This document shows positions 39,980 through 49,903 of a stretch of 64,000 bases of DNA, in pieces. The translations under genes were made by a program, and so were the position numbers. The stretch's first letter is position 1; each line of letters opens with the position of its first letter. Below the pieces are notes generated by a model. That model saw only the letters and a program-made list of their open reading frames with translations. It was not told the DNA's origin and made no database searches. This DNA is from Candidatus Omnitrophota bacterium (lineage in GTDB: Bacteria; Hinthialibacterota; Hinthialibacteria; Hinthialibacterales; Hinthialibacteraceae), in assembly GCA_016934335.1 (NCBI GenBank), contig JAFGTC010000261.1:1-64000 (forward strand), in the 5' to 3' direction.

Positions 39980-42175
39980 ATGATTTTGAGGATGGTTGTT
40001 CGAAAGGTACAAACGAAACTTCGACGAAACTTATGGTTTTGCATCAGTCTATGGACTGTCGGTTTTGGGTTGTTTTCGTTTGGAGCGATTCGCTTTGCCG
40101 GCACATTGACGCGCTCATTCAGCTCTTTATCCTTTTTGGGAGATCAGGAAGCCATTCTCATTGGAATTTTTATCCTTCTTTGGATTTTCGGAATCCTTGG
40201 ATGGATCGTTGTGCACAGACAAATCAAAGGCCAAGTGTACAAACGTTTGTACTTACTTGAAAGATCGAGTATTTCTCGTCATTGGCTTCGATTTTTGGCG
40301 GATAGCGTGTCTGAGGGATTGTTTCTTCATGACGGTGAGTCGATCATTGCCGCCAATGCATCTTTCGTAAAAATGACCGGCTTTCGCCGGAATGAACTTG
40401 TGGGTGAATCTATCTGGATCTTATTGGCTCCGGAGCATCATGATGAGATTCGCGAGCATTTTCGAAGCCAAAATGAAGTTGAATTCAATTCGGCGATCAT
40501 CCGGAAAGACGGAAAGCCGCTCCCAGTCAACATGCAGGTCAAGATTAAAGATCATCCCAGTCAAAACAAGAAGATTTGGATTGTATTTGTACAAAATCTG
40601 ACGGAGATTCAAAAAGCGCAAATTGCCGTCAAAGAGAACGAACGAAAATTATCCACTCTGATCAGCAACCTTCCCGGCATGGCTTATCGCTGCAAAAACG
40701 ATCCAAACTGGACGATGGAATATATCAGTGATGTTTGTGAAAAAATCACCGGTTATCAATCCGATGAATTGATCTTTAATCGAAAAATCGCTTTTGGTCA
40801 TCTGATCCACTCCGACGACCGCGAGAGGATTCATCAAACCATCCAGCAATCGATCCGAGATAAAACGCCGTTCGAAATTGCTTACCGGATTACAACCGCT
40901 TCGAAGGAAGAAAAATGGCTTTGGGAAAAAGGCCGAGGCGTCTACAACGCCGGGGGGGAGCTGATCGCCTTGGAAGGCTTCATTTTAGATATCAGCGAAC
41001 GCAAATCACTGGAAGAACAGTTTTATCAAGCGCAAAAGATGGAATCGATCGGCCGGTTAGCGGGCGGTATTGCACACGATTTCAATAATCTGCTGACCGT
41101 CATCACCGGCTACTGCAACATCTCTTTGATGAAACTCCAAGAAGAAGATCCTTTGTATAAGAATTTGAGTGAAATCTTCCGGGCGGCGGATCAGGCCGCA
41201 TCCATCACCAGCCAGCTTTTGGCTTTCAGCCGGAAACAAGTTATTCAACCCAAAATTCTGAACCTCAATTCGGTGTTGTCTGACATGGAAAAGATGATCC
41301 GGCGCTTGATCGGCGAAGACATCGAATTAAAGACCGACTTCGATCCGCACTTGCGGCGCATTCAATCCGATTTAAGCCAAATGCAGCAAATCATCATCAA
41401 CCTGGCCGTCAATGCGAGAGACGCCATGCCGACCGGCGGCCGGATCACGATTCAAACCTATAATTTCAACGGTTCTCAATCCATCGCGCGATTAGACGAC
41501 AAGACCCAAAAATCATTGAAGGGCGATTATGTTGTTATAACGTTTTCGGATACGGGCTGCGGCATCGATCCCAAAATCATCAACCAGATCTTCGAGCCGA
41601 TGTTCACTACCAAAGAGCCGGGAAAGGGCACCGGCCTTGGACTTTCCACCGTTTACGGAATCGTCAAACAAAACAAAGGTCGAATCGAAGTTCAAAGCGC
41701 GCCGGGGCGGGGATCTCTCTTCCGTCTTTTCTTCCCGGCTACGACGGAAGAGATGGACGAAGACGACATAGTCATTCACACCCCTGCGCAGGTTCAGCAT
41801 CATAGCGGCTCGGAGACGATTCTTGTGATCGACGACAATCCAACCATCCGACTTCTCATCAAGAAAATTCTGGACGAATCGAACTATACGGTATTAGAAG
41901 CGCCGAACGAAGAGAGCGCTTTGCATATCAGCCGCGAAACGCCGTCCATCCATTTGTTGATCACCGATCTGGTTATGCCCAGAATAAGCGGAAAAATTCT
42001 TGCGAATCAAATTAAATCCATTCATCCGTCGATCAAAGTGCTATTCATATCCGGATATGACGAAGAAGCGTTGGAGGGTTATGAAGCGCAAGGCCGCGGC
42101 ATCGCCTTTTTAGCCAAACCCTTTAATGCGGAAGCGCTTCGAGAAAAAATTCAAGACGTGTTAAATACCCCTTGA
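39980..42175 (+). CDS. Hybrid sensor histidine kinase (TM-PAS-PAS-HisKA-HATPase-REC)
   Basis: PAS text (FLADSVSEGLFLHDGESIIAANASFVKMTGF); GRLAGGIAHDFNNLLTVITGY; DTGCGIDPKIINQIFEPMFTTKEPGKGTGLGLSTVYGIVKQ; C-terminal TILVIDDNPTIRLLIKKIL...LLITDLVMP. Confidence 0.96.
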   Translation: MILRMVVRKVQTKLRRNLWFCISLWTVGFGLFSFGAIRFAGTLTRSFSSLSFLGDQEAILIGIFILLWIFGILGWIVVHRQIKGQVYKRLYLLERSSISRHWLRFLADSVSEGLFLHDGESIIAANASFVKMTGFRRNELVGESIWILLAPEHHDEIREHFRSQNEVEFNSAIIRKDGKPLPVNMQVKIKDHPSQNKKIWIVFVQNLTEIQKAQIAVKENERKLSTLISNLPGMAYRCKNDPNWTMEYISDVCEKITGYQSDELIFNRKIAFGHLIHSDDRERIHQTIQQSIRDKTPFEIAYRITTASKEEKWLWEKGRGVYNAGGELIALEGFILDISERKSLEEQFYQAQKMESIGRLAGGIAHDFNNLLTVITGYCNISLMKLQEEDPLYKNLSEIFRAADQAASITSQLLAFSRKQVIQPKILNLNSVLSDMEKMIRRLIGEDIELKTDFDPHLRRIQSDLSQMQQIIINLAVNARDAMPTGGRITIQTYNFNGSQSIARLDDKTQKSLKGDYVVITFSDTGCGIDPKIINQIFEPMFTTKEPGKGTGLGLSTVYGIVKQNKGRIEVQSAPGRGSLFRLFFPATTEEMDEDDIVIHTPAQVQHHSGSETILVIDDNPTIRLLIKKILDESNYTVLEAPNEESALHISRETPSIHLLITDLVMPRISGKILANQIKSIHPSIKVLFISGYDEEALEGYEAQGRGIAFLAKPFNAEALREKIQDVLNTP

Positions 42176-42271
42176 TTCGCTGAATCGTTCAATATAGATA
42201 AGCATGATTCCATATTGAAACTTGGAGCATTGACGGTATTCTTTGTTCTTTGTTAGAAAAGGTTATATTTC

Positions 42272-42802
42272 ATGATGATTACTAGAATTTTTCCCTGGAT
42301 TGTTTTGTTTACAATGATTCTGGCTAACGGCTGCGTCAAGAACTCGGAAATTTCCGAGACGGCGACGCCGACGCCGACGCCGACAGCCGTCCCGACGTCT
42401 ACGCCCACCCCTCTCCCAACCGTGACGCCCGCCCCGACGCCGGCGCCGCAGGGCCCCGCGTTTCGATTGATTCGCTTGAATCGCGAAGTTATGAAGCCGG
42501 AGCAAGTGGAAAAATACGGGAGAAATCTCGCGGGGAAAAAGGTCGCGGGCTGGATCGGATATTTCTATAAGGCGCTGCCGTCTGAAGAAGCCGGCCTATC
42601 CAGAGTTGTTCTCGATATGGATGAAGCGCCCAATGGGATGCCCGATGTGATTTTAGAAAACATCCCCAATTCAATCGCCGAAAGCCTCCAACCTCGACAA
42701 TGCCTCAATTTTTCGGGCGCCTTGCTGGGCTATGTCGATATACCGGACTGCCGATTTCAATTGTCGCTGGGCGACGTTCAAATTTACGGCTATAGCGAAT
42801 AA
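42272..42802 (+). CDS. Lipoprotein with Thr-Pro-rich linker
   Basis: Lipobox-like FTMILANGC; ATPTPTPTAVPTSTPTPLPTVTPAPTPAPQ linker. Confidence 0.75.
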   Translation: MMITRIFPWIVLFTMILANGCVKNSEISETATPTPTPTAVPTSTPTPLPTVTPAPTPAPQGPAFRLIRLNREVMKPEQVEKYGRNLAGKKVAGWIGYFYKALPSEEAGLSRVVLDMDEAPNGMPDVILENIPNSIAESLQPRQCLNFSGALLGYVDIPDCRFQLSLGDVQIYGYSE

Positions 42803-42824
42803 ACGATTGGCGCAGTTATCATGC

Positions 42825-43382
42825 TTAGGAGGTTTTGCTGAATCCTTTGGATGAAGCCAGAAGCCAGCCTAGGCAGGAGTCGACGTCGGTGATTTTCCCT
42901 TCCTCAAAGAGGCGGTTCAATTCCTCCGGCGAGAAGGTGACGACTCGTATTTCCTCCGTATCGTCCAGGTTCTGTTTACGGGTCAACTCGCAATCGCGGG
43001 CCAGAAAAAGGTGGAAAGCGTTTTTAATCTTGGCAGGCCCCAGATGAAAGGCGCCCAGCGGCGTCCAATTGTCGCTGGTGTAGCCCGTTTCTTCGGCCAA
43101 TTCGCGTTTGGCCGCTGTCAGGGGATGTTCATCGCCGTCCAAAAGGCCGGCGGGAAACTCGATCGTGATTTTTTGCATGGCGTGCCGATATTGCTCCACC
43201 ATAACGAAACGGCCGTCGGCGGTCATGGGGACGATGGACGCCCATTCGTTGATCTCAAAAACATAAAAATCATCCACAATGCATCCGTTCTGCATATCGA
43301 CGCAGTCGCGGCGCACATTGACGCCGGGAGTTTTCAATACAATCTCGGATGAAAGGGTTTTCCATTTTTTTGGCATAATCAT
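42825..43382 (-). CDS. NUDIX hydrolase (ADP-ribose pyrophosphatase-like)
   Basis: Nudix box GLLDGDEHPLTAAKRELAEETGYTSDNWTPLG. The likely start is internal Met MIMPKKWK (43382). Confidence 0.92.
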   Translation of the reverse strand: MIMPKKWKTLSSEIVLKTPGVNVRRDCVDMQNGCIVDDFYVFEINEWASIVPMTADGRFVMVEQYRHAMQKITIEFPAGLLDGDEHPLTAAKRELAEETGYTSDNWTPLGAFHLGPAKIKNAFHLFLARDCELTRKQNLDDTEEIRVVTFSPEELNRLFEEGKITDVDSCLGWLLASSKGFSKTS

Positions 43383-43401
43383 GAATATCCTTATTTCTTG
43401 C

Positions 43402-44364
43402 TTATCGTCCTTGACAGCAGGGGCAGAAATCGCGGCCGCGCAGCATGGGCCGGTCAACATAAAGAGCGCCCCGCGCGCCGGCAAATCGGCAGTTATACGC
43501 AGAGGCTTCTTGTCCTTTTATCAAAATTCGCTGCAATTCATCTTCTTTCTTCAATATCGCCTGGAAAGCGGAGGGCGTCGCGATGGAACTAATTAAGCTG
43601 GCTGTCAGCCAATCTCCCGCTCCGGCCGCATCGACGAAGTCGAGGAGCGGCGCGGGCGGCAAAGCGCGCCATTCGCTTTTTTGATTCGCGCATGTCACGC
43701 GATATCGCAAGCCTTCCGAACCGGCCGTTTCGATTTCAAGCGGGACGGACGCAGCGCCGGTTATTTCCTGGACGCCGACCCGTCGATCCCGGGAATATTT
43801 TATAAGATCGCAAATCTCGACGCTCTGGCGGAACAGGTCTGCATCATCGATTCGGTTCGGCTCAAACACGATCCATGCGGAGCGCCGCCTGCAGATTTTC
43901 GCCAACTTTAACGCCGCCGGAGAAACTTTGTCAAAATAAAATACGTCAATCTTTTTCGGCAGGGATGCTTCGATTGCATCGATAAAATCAGGGGAAACAG
44001 GCTTATAGAGAGGGAATCGCTCCTCGCAATAAGGGCATTGCTTCACGAAATCGTGTCCGCCGTTTCTATGATATAAAACATAAATCGGCGTTTGGATATC
44101 CGATCGCCGCCTCACGAACTGATCGTTGATCCGCCAACGGCGAAATTCTTCCAACACATAATCCCCTGCGCGATCCTCTCCCAGGTCGACGACGGGCGCC
44201 ACGCTCCACCCTCGCCGCCGTAAAAGAATCATGGCGTTAGGGAATCCGCCGGCGGATAATCGGGGCGGTTCGTCGGAATCCACATCCATGACATCCAAAC
44301 AAGCCAAACCGGTTGCGACAATGGTGAAATTCATCGAATTCATGTATTCAAAAAGAGGTCTCAA
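43402..44364 (-). CDS. PfkB/ribokinase-family carbohydrate kinase
   Basis: GGFPNAMILLRRRGWSVAPVVDLGEDRAGDYVLEEF; DAAGAGDWLTASLI (anion-hole/catalytic Asp motif). Carries CPYC and CPCC motifs. Confidence 0.85.
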   Translation of the reverse strand: MRPLFEYMNSMNFTIVATGLACLDVMDVDSDEPPRLSAGGFPNAMILLRRRGWSVAPVVDLGEDRAGDYVLEEFRRWRINDQFVRRRSDIQTPIYVLYHRNGGHDFVKQCPYCEERFPLYKPVSPDFIDAIEASLPKKIDVFYFDKVSPAALKLAKICRRRSAWIVFEPNRIDDADLFRQSVEICDLIKYSRDRRVGVQEITGAASVPLEIETAGSEGLRYRVTCANQKSEWRALPPAPLLDFVDAAGAGDWLTASLISSIATPSAFQAILKKEDELQRILIKGQEASAYNCRFAGARGALYVDRPMLRGRDFCPCCQGR

Positions 44365-44441
44365 ACTCTGATTTTATTGGAATCATTGAAAATGGATGGA
44401 AATCCTTTGCTGATAAAATAGTCTAGGAGACAATTTACATA

Positions 44442-45353
44442 TCATTTCTCGGTTTGGTCGTAGTTGCTAATTCCCGAATAGGGCTGAAATTCCAGATATC
44501 CAAAGCGGCTAGGTTCGTGAAACGATACAAGACGCGTCGGCGACCAACTGCAATATTCCACATCCTGACCGGTTGTTCGGCAGTAGCGGTAAAAATTAGC
44601 GCGCCAAACATCGCCGGCCTCGGGGGCCGATCCTCCCACAGCTGAGAAGGGAATTCTCACTTCGACCTGCCAAACGCGGTCCTGATCCGAACTATCCTGC
44701 ACCGTGCCGTCCACCCACACAGAGGCTTCCATGCCCTCAGCGGTGAAATCCCATTCGCCTTGGATGCCTTTCGACAGCCCATTTTCGTCTAATGTGTTGT
44801 TGATAATGGCGTCGAAAATGGTTCCCAGTGGATTCCATTGCAGTTCGTAATAGCGGGTAAGATCTTTGGGCGTTATGAAAAATTCCGCTACTTCTTCTTC
44901 CCACAGTTTGCTGTCTCGTTTCAGAAACGTGGCTTGGATGTCTACATCGCGGCATATCCAGCCGAGGTAAAGAGCCGCATCGTCATAGGCGATGCGCACT
45001 TCGGTCGATTCGCTTGCGGGCGCGCTGGCGTCGTTTAGATAGAAAGGAGACAAAACGGCGGCTTTTTTCCAAAAGGGCTCATCCAGTTTGCCGTCTAATT
45101 TCAAAGCGCCTTCGATCTTTGGAACTTTTGCGCGCCGCGGCAGATCGAGTTTCAGCGCATCAGTTCCTTCCGAAGCGGACGCAATCCACATTTTTACGTT
45201 GTGTGAAGCCGTTTTGGCTTCATCGGCTGAGGATGCGAGCGCAGATATGGAAAAGACCGTAACAATTAAAACTGCATGACGAAAATGGGCGGCCATCATG
45301 ATAGACTCCTCCTTGCAATCCGAATGGGCGATCGACCGATCGTTCAAAGACAA
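44442..45353 (-). CDS. Secreted carbohydrate-binding protein (CBM9-like)
   Basis: KIEGALKLDGKLDEPFWKKAAVLSPFYLNDASAPASESTEVRIAYDDAALYLGWICRD...DSKLWEEEVAEFFITP. The signal peptide begins at an internal Met. Confidence 0.85.
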   Translation of the reverse strand: MSLNDRSIAHSDCKEESIMMAAHFRHAVLIVTVFSISALASSADEAKTASHNVKMWIASASEGTDALKLDLPRRAKVPKIEGALKLDGKLDEPFWKKAAVLSPFYLNDASAPASESTEVRIAYDDAALYLGWICRDVDIQATFLKRDSKLWEEEVAEFFITPKDLTRYYELQWNPLGTIFDAIINNTLDENGLSKGIQGEWDFTAEGMEASVWVDGTVQDSSDQDRVWQVEVRIPFSAVGGSAPEAGDVWRANFYRYCRTTGQDVEYCSWSPTRLVSFHEPSRFGYLEFQPYSGISNYDQTEK

Positions 45354-45468
45354 TATACCATAGTTCTTCGCATCGTCCTAAGCCTGGCAAGAGCGTCCCA
45401 TCCGCCGACCGCGCGCCCGACGGTGAATCCAAAAATCCCATTCAATTTTTGTGAACAAGAATCAGACG

Positions 45469-46851
45469 CTAGGCGTGCTCGATATCGGTATATTGCGAGA
45501 TTTCATGATGGATGGTGAAGATATCGGTCAGATTCAAATCGTGGACATTTTTCCGGCCGCTGATGCGCGCGAAGGTTTTTAATTCCTCCCCGGTAGCCCG
45601 GTAAAAATTCACGAAGCGTTTGACCGATTCTTCGATTTGAAAACGGGCGCGCAGTTCAGGATCCTGCGTAGTGATTCCCACCGGACATTTTCCCGTTTGG
45701 CAGACGCGGTACTGCTGGCAGCCGATGGCTATGAGGGAGGCCGTCGCCAGGGCGACGGCGTCGGCGCCCAGCGCCAGCCCTTTGGCGATGTCGGCGCTGT
45801 CGCGGAAGCCGCCGGTGACGCATAAAGTCGCTTCGCTGCGGACGCCGTCGAGATATTTGCGGGCGCGATGGATGGCAAAAATAGGCGGCAGGCAGACGTT
45901 ATCCTTGATATAAGTGGGAGCGGCCCCCGTCGCGCCGCCGCGGCAGTCAATGGTGATGAAGTCGGGATGAGCGCTTAAAGCGAACTCGAGATCGTCTTCG
46001 ATATGGCCGGCGGCCAGTTTGACGCCGATTGGTCTGCCCTGCGTCAATTCGCGCAAACGATCTACCTGTTTCCGGAGGTCTTCCCGATTGGTCAGATTGA
46101 AGGGGCGGCCGGGCGAGATGGAATCTTGATCTTTGGCGATGCCGCGGATTTTGGCGATTTCTTCCGTGATCTTTTCTTTTGGAAGATGCCCCCCGAGGCC
46201 TGGTTTGGCCGCCTGGCCGATTTTGATTTCGACCGCATCCGCTTTGACGATGGATTCATCGACATGAGAAAACGCCGCCGTCCCCAACTCGTAAATATAA
46301 CAGCCGGCTTCCTGGCGCTCTTCGGGAAGCATGCCTCCTTCGCCCGAGCCGATGGCGGTTCCGACCAGTTTGGAGCCTTTCGCCAGCGCGATTTTGGCTT
46401 CACGGGACAAGGCGCCGAACGACATGTGCGATACATAAAAGGGAATCGCCAATTTCAATGGATGCTTGGCGGTTGTTCCAATGATGGTTTGAACGCCGAC
46501 TTCTTCCTCTTCATTGAGCGGCATGCGATGCAGTTGGGCGCCCTTGAAAAGAATGGCGTCCCAATCGGGGAACGACTTTTGCGTGCGCATGGCCGAGATT
46601 TCACTTCGGCCATGCTTCGCTAAATCAGACAGGCGAGAAAATTTTGTTTCGAATAAATCATCCTTTTTAGCCCATTGACTGAGATACTCGTCGGACGAGT
46701 GGCTTTCGGAGCGGTCATCGCCGGCTGCTTCGGAGCGTTCAAAATCATCCGGCCCCGCTCCGCATACGGGGCAGACTTCCGGCGGTTCAGGCCCTTCGTG
46801 TTCATATCCACAAATCACGCAAACCCATTTCGTGGAGGAAGAATCAGCCAT
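45469..46851 (-). CDS. Rubredoxin-like domain fused to glutamate synthase (GltB2-type FMN) domain
   Basis: N-terminal WVCVICGYEHEGPEPPEVCPVCGAGPDDF; then GSGEGGMLPEERQEAGCYIYEL, KIGQAAKPGLGGHLP and the Fe-S-type CQQYRVCQTGKCPVGITTQ. Confidence 0.93.
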   Translation of the reverse strand: MADSSSTKWVCVICGYEHEGPEPPEVCPVCGAGPDDFERSEAAGDDRSESHSSDEYLSQWAKKDDLFETKFSRLSDLAKHGRSEISAMRTQKSFPDWDAILFKGAQLHRMPLNEEEEVGVQTIIGTTAKHPLKLAIPFYVSHMSFGALSREAKIALAKGSKLVGTAIGSGEGGMLPEERQEAGCYIYELGTAAFSHVDESIVKADAVEIKIGQAAKPGLGGHLPKEKITEEIAKIRGIAKDQDSISPGRPFNLTNREDLRKQVDRLRELTQGRPIGVKLAAGHIEDDLEFALSAHPDFITIDCRGGATGAAPTYIKDNVCLPPIFAIHRARKYLDGVRSEATLCVTGGFRDSADIAKGLALGADAVALATASLIAIGCQQYRVCQTGKCPVGITTQDPELRARFQIEESVKRFVNFYRATGEELKTFARISGRKNVHDLNLTDIFTIHHEISQYTDIEHA

Positions 46852-46973
46852 GGGATTTCCTTTCGCTTTTCTCCCCCCCTTCTCTAGGAGAAAAAGGGGG
46901 AAGAAAATTTACGCAGAGAGCGATCTCCGAATTGTTTATCCATACTCAGTTGAATTATTCAAATGCAAATTAG

Positions 46974-47474
46974 TTATTGCACTTCAATGAATTTATCGCC
47001 GGGGACGTTGCAGATGGAGCATTTTTCCGGCCTTTCGCCAAATTCCAGATTACCGCAGACGGGGCATAGGTAAATCGACATGGAGCTGAGATCTTTCCCC
47101 GCTTGAACCGCTTCCATGGCTTGCTTGTAGAGATTGTAATGGACTTCTTCGGCGGCGCAGGCGTTTTTGAATCCTACTTCGGCGCGTTTTTCAGATTCCT
47201 GCTGAGCCGTCTCCAAGAATCCCGGATACATTTCTTTGTATTCATAGCGTTCGCCTTCCACGGCGTCCTGGAGATTTTCGAGCGTACTTTTGATGCCGTC
47301 CATAGCGCGCAGATGAGTATGAGCGTGAATGGTTTCCGCTTCCGCTGCGGCGCGGAAAAGCTTAGCGACTTGCGCGAAGCCTTCGCTGTCAGCCTTTTTG
47401 GCGTAGGCGAGATATTTTCGGTTGGCTTGGCTTTCACCGGCGAATGCATCTTTCAGGTTTTGTTGAGTGGACAT
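46974..47474 (-). CDS. Rubrerythrin
   Basis: MSTQQNLKDAFAGESQANRKYLAYAKKAD...FRAAAEAETIHAHTH...CAAEEVHYNLYKQAME...YLCPVCGNLEFGERPEKCSICNVPGDKF. Start corrected to 47474. Confidence 0.97.
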   Translation of the reverse strand: MSTQQNLKDAFAGESQANRKYLAYAKKADSEGFAQVAKLFRAAAEAETIHAHTHLRAMDGIKSTLENLQDAVEGERYEYKEMYPGFLETAQQESEKRAEVGFKNACAAEEVHYNLYKQAMEAVQAGKDLSSMSIYLCPVCGNLEFGERPEKCSICNVPGDKFIEVQ

Positions 47475-47506
47475 AATAGGATTCCTTTCTATAGAAATCG
47501 ATTTAT

Positions 47507-47531
47507 TTAAATAGGAACTATTCTTATTTAA
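47507..47531. promoter_or_regulatory. Candidate PerR/Fur operator
   Basis: 25-bp near-perfect inverted repeat TTAAATAGGAACTATTCTTATTTAA in the divergent rubrerythrin / Fur-family intergenic region. Confidence 0.6.
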
Positions 47532-47712
47532 GGATATGAGAGCATCTTTTTTTTGCTTTGTCAACAGAAGTCATAAAGGGAGAAATTCGGGAACATTGTC
47601 TTCTTATATTTGTAAGCAAATTTTGCGTGAGGCGCCTTGATGAGAATCGAAATTAATTGACTCTTTTCCGGGATTCATTTACTCTTAGTTAGATTTTTCA
47701 GGTTATTAAGTT

Positions 47713-48201
47713 ATGAAACGAGCCAAGAAACAAAATCGCAGCGATATAGAAGAGCGAGTGCAAGAATTTTCCAGATTGTGCAGAAAGAACGATTTGCGGG
47801 TAACGAATCAACGTTTGGAAATTTTTCGCGCGCTTCTTGAGACGGTCGGTCATCCAACCGTGGAGGATGTATTTCATCAAATCCGCACGATCCTTCCTAA
47901 TCTATCGATCGATACGGTCTATCGAACGCTGACATTGTTCGAGAATCACGGATTAATTACTCGGGTTCAATGTTTATCTGACAAAGGACGTTTTGATCCA
48001 AACCTGGAGAATCATCATCATTTCATTTGCGTGCGATGCAAGAAGATCGAAGATTTTTATTGGCCGGAATTCACGGACTACTCCATCCCGGACGAGGCGA
48101 TGAAATTGGGTATGATTCAGATGAAGAAAGTGGAATTGCGGGGAATCTGCAATGAGTGTCGCAGAAAAGGGAGGAATGCTCACCAAAAGAAGCATTCCTA
48201 A
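47713..48201 (+). CDS. Fur/PerR family transcriptional regulator
   Basis: LRVTNQRLEIFRALLETVGHPTVEDVFHQIRTILPNLSIDTVYRTLTLFENHGLI; HHHFICVRCKK and GICNECRRKG zinc cysteines. Confidence 0.95.
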   Translation: MKRAKKQNRSDIEERVQEFSRLCRKNDLRVTNQRLEIFRALLETVGHPTVEDVFHQIRTILPNLSIDTVYRTLTLFENHGLITRVQCLSDKGRFDPNLENHHHFICVRCKKIEDFYWPEFTDYSIPDEAMKLGMIQMKKVELRGICNECRRKGRNAHQKKHS

Positions 48202-48462
48202 CAATGTCACATTATTCAAAACGACGGCGCGACAATAGCGAGATGTAGAGACAATACTATATTCAACATCACAGGCTGCGCCTCGATTCGGATCAGTTTT
48301 TCAATGAATACAAACCGCGATTTTTGAAAGCCCGATATTTCAACACGGCTGTTCCAAGAGACAGAACAGCCGTGTGAATCTCTCATGAGAATCCTTGACT
48401 AAATATATGCTTAATAAAGTAAATTCAGATAAGGTTTTGAATTGTTCATTACCGTAGTTTTA

Positions 48463-49695
48463 TCAGGAGGGATTACTGACATCGAGGCAGACAAGATCTC
48501 CAGCGGCATTGCGACAGAAAATTTTTCCGTGAGAAAGTACTGGAATAGTCCAACAGCGACCCGTAAGCACTTGCTTTCGGCTGATGGGTTTGAATTCTTT
48601 TTCGGTCGCATCCGCGATTACAAGTTTGCCCTGTTCACTGAGAATTATCAATTTACCGCCTGCAAGCATGAGAGAACCTTTGCCTAAATCGCGCTCCTTC
48701 CATTTTTCTTCCCCCGTGTTGAAATCGATGCATTTAAGAATGGATTAATCAAATCCATATAAAAATCCATTCCATAAGACGCAAGAATTCATATGGTTTC
48801 GCATTAAGCGGTTGTACCATACTTCTTTTAATTCTCCATTGTCATTTAGTGCGATAACAGAGCCGCCGCGACCGTAGCCCGATGAAACAAAAAACTTGTT
48901 CTCATGGAAAATGGGAGTGGCGGCGTTGCAGCCGTATCTTGTATCCCATTTATATTTTCCAAATTCCTTCCCGTTTTCAGCATCTAGCAAAACGAGACCA
49001 AATTTGGGGAAAATGGCTATGTATCTCTTCTCTTGAAAATCAAATGCTATAGGCGAAGAGTAGGCGGATTCATAGTTGTGCGATTTCCAAATTACCTCGC
49101 CGGTTTTTTTATGAAGGGCGACGGCCAATCCTATATCGAGAATTACCATGTCATTTTCTAAGAGAGGAGACAAAGCGAAACGCCACGTGGGCATCTCGGC
49201 GCCAAACTCTTTTTGTAAGTTTTTAGACCAATTCACTTCTCCATTGAAGGCGTTCAAACAGAACATTTGGCCATCCTTACTGACTGTGAAGACAGCATCC
49301 GCATCGACTGTAGGCGTACCGCCTGGACCCCCTTCATGCATTTTGGGAAAAAGTTCACAAGAATACGTATGGCGCCATATTTCCTGGCCGGTATTGGCGT
49401 CGAAGCACCATACCGTATCTTTGTCATCCTGATTTCCCATCGTATAAACGCGGTTTCCAACAACCGATATGGATGAGAAGCCTATGCCGATCGTTTGACG
49501 CCACAGTTGTTTCGGCGGATTTTCATCCCAATTTGACAACCAGTTAGATTCACTGGATATACGGTCTCTTTTGGGGCCGTGGAACTGATTCCAATCTTGG
49601 GCGTCATTGGCGTATACATCCCAGATAATCCCAAATAAACTGTAAAAGAATAATGCAAAAAGCGCCTTAACTAATAAATAGTTGTTTGTTTTCAT
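48463..49695 (-). pseudogene. PQQ-like beta-propeller protein interrupted by an in-frame TAA (at 48745-48747)
   Basis: The 48745..49695 ORF ends ...LWNGFLYGFD*. The same frame continues SILKCIDFNTGEEKWKERDLGKGSLMLAGGKLIILSEQGKLVIADA...VCLDVSNPS to a TGA at 48463. The resumed text is homologous to the paralog at 50614..51876. Confidence 0.75.
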
Positions 49696-49903
49696 TTTTT
49701 CCCTTTCCTGATTTTTTTCTTACTATTCTTGGATTGGATGAATTCTGAGATATAAATATTGTATAGAGTAGTTGATGTTTTTGTTGGATTACTTTACCAT
49801 GATTCACTTAATCGTCTAGAGAATTTGCACTGTGCGGCGTTATAAGGTATAAATCGAGAAATTCAAGAAAACATTTTATTCTAAGAAAGGTTACTTTCTT
49901 TGT

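Noticed and set aside
39788-40012. 74-aa - strand ORF overlapping the hybrid kinase start
   Set aside because: Overlaps the kinase N terminus and an intergenic palindrome cluster; no domain resemblance.
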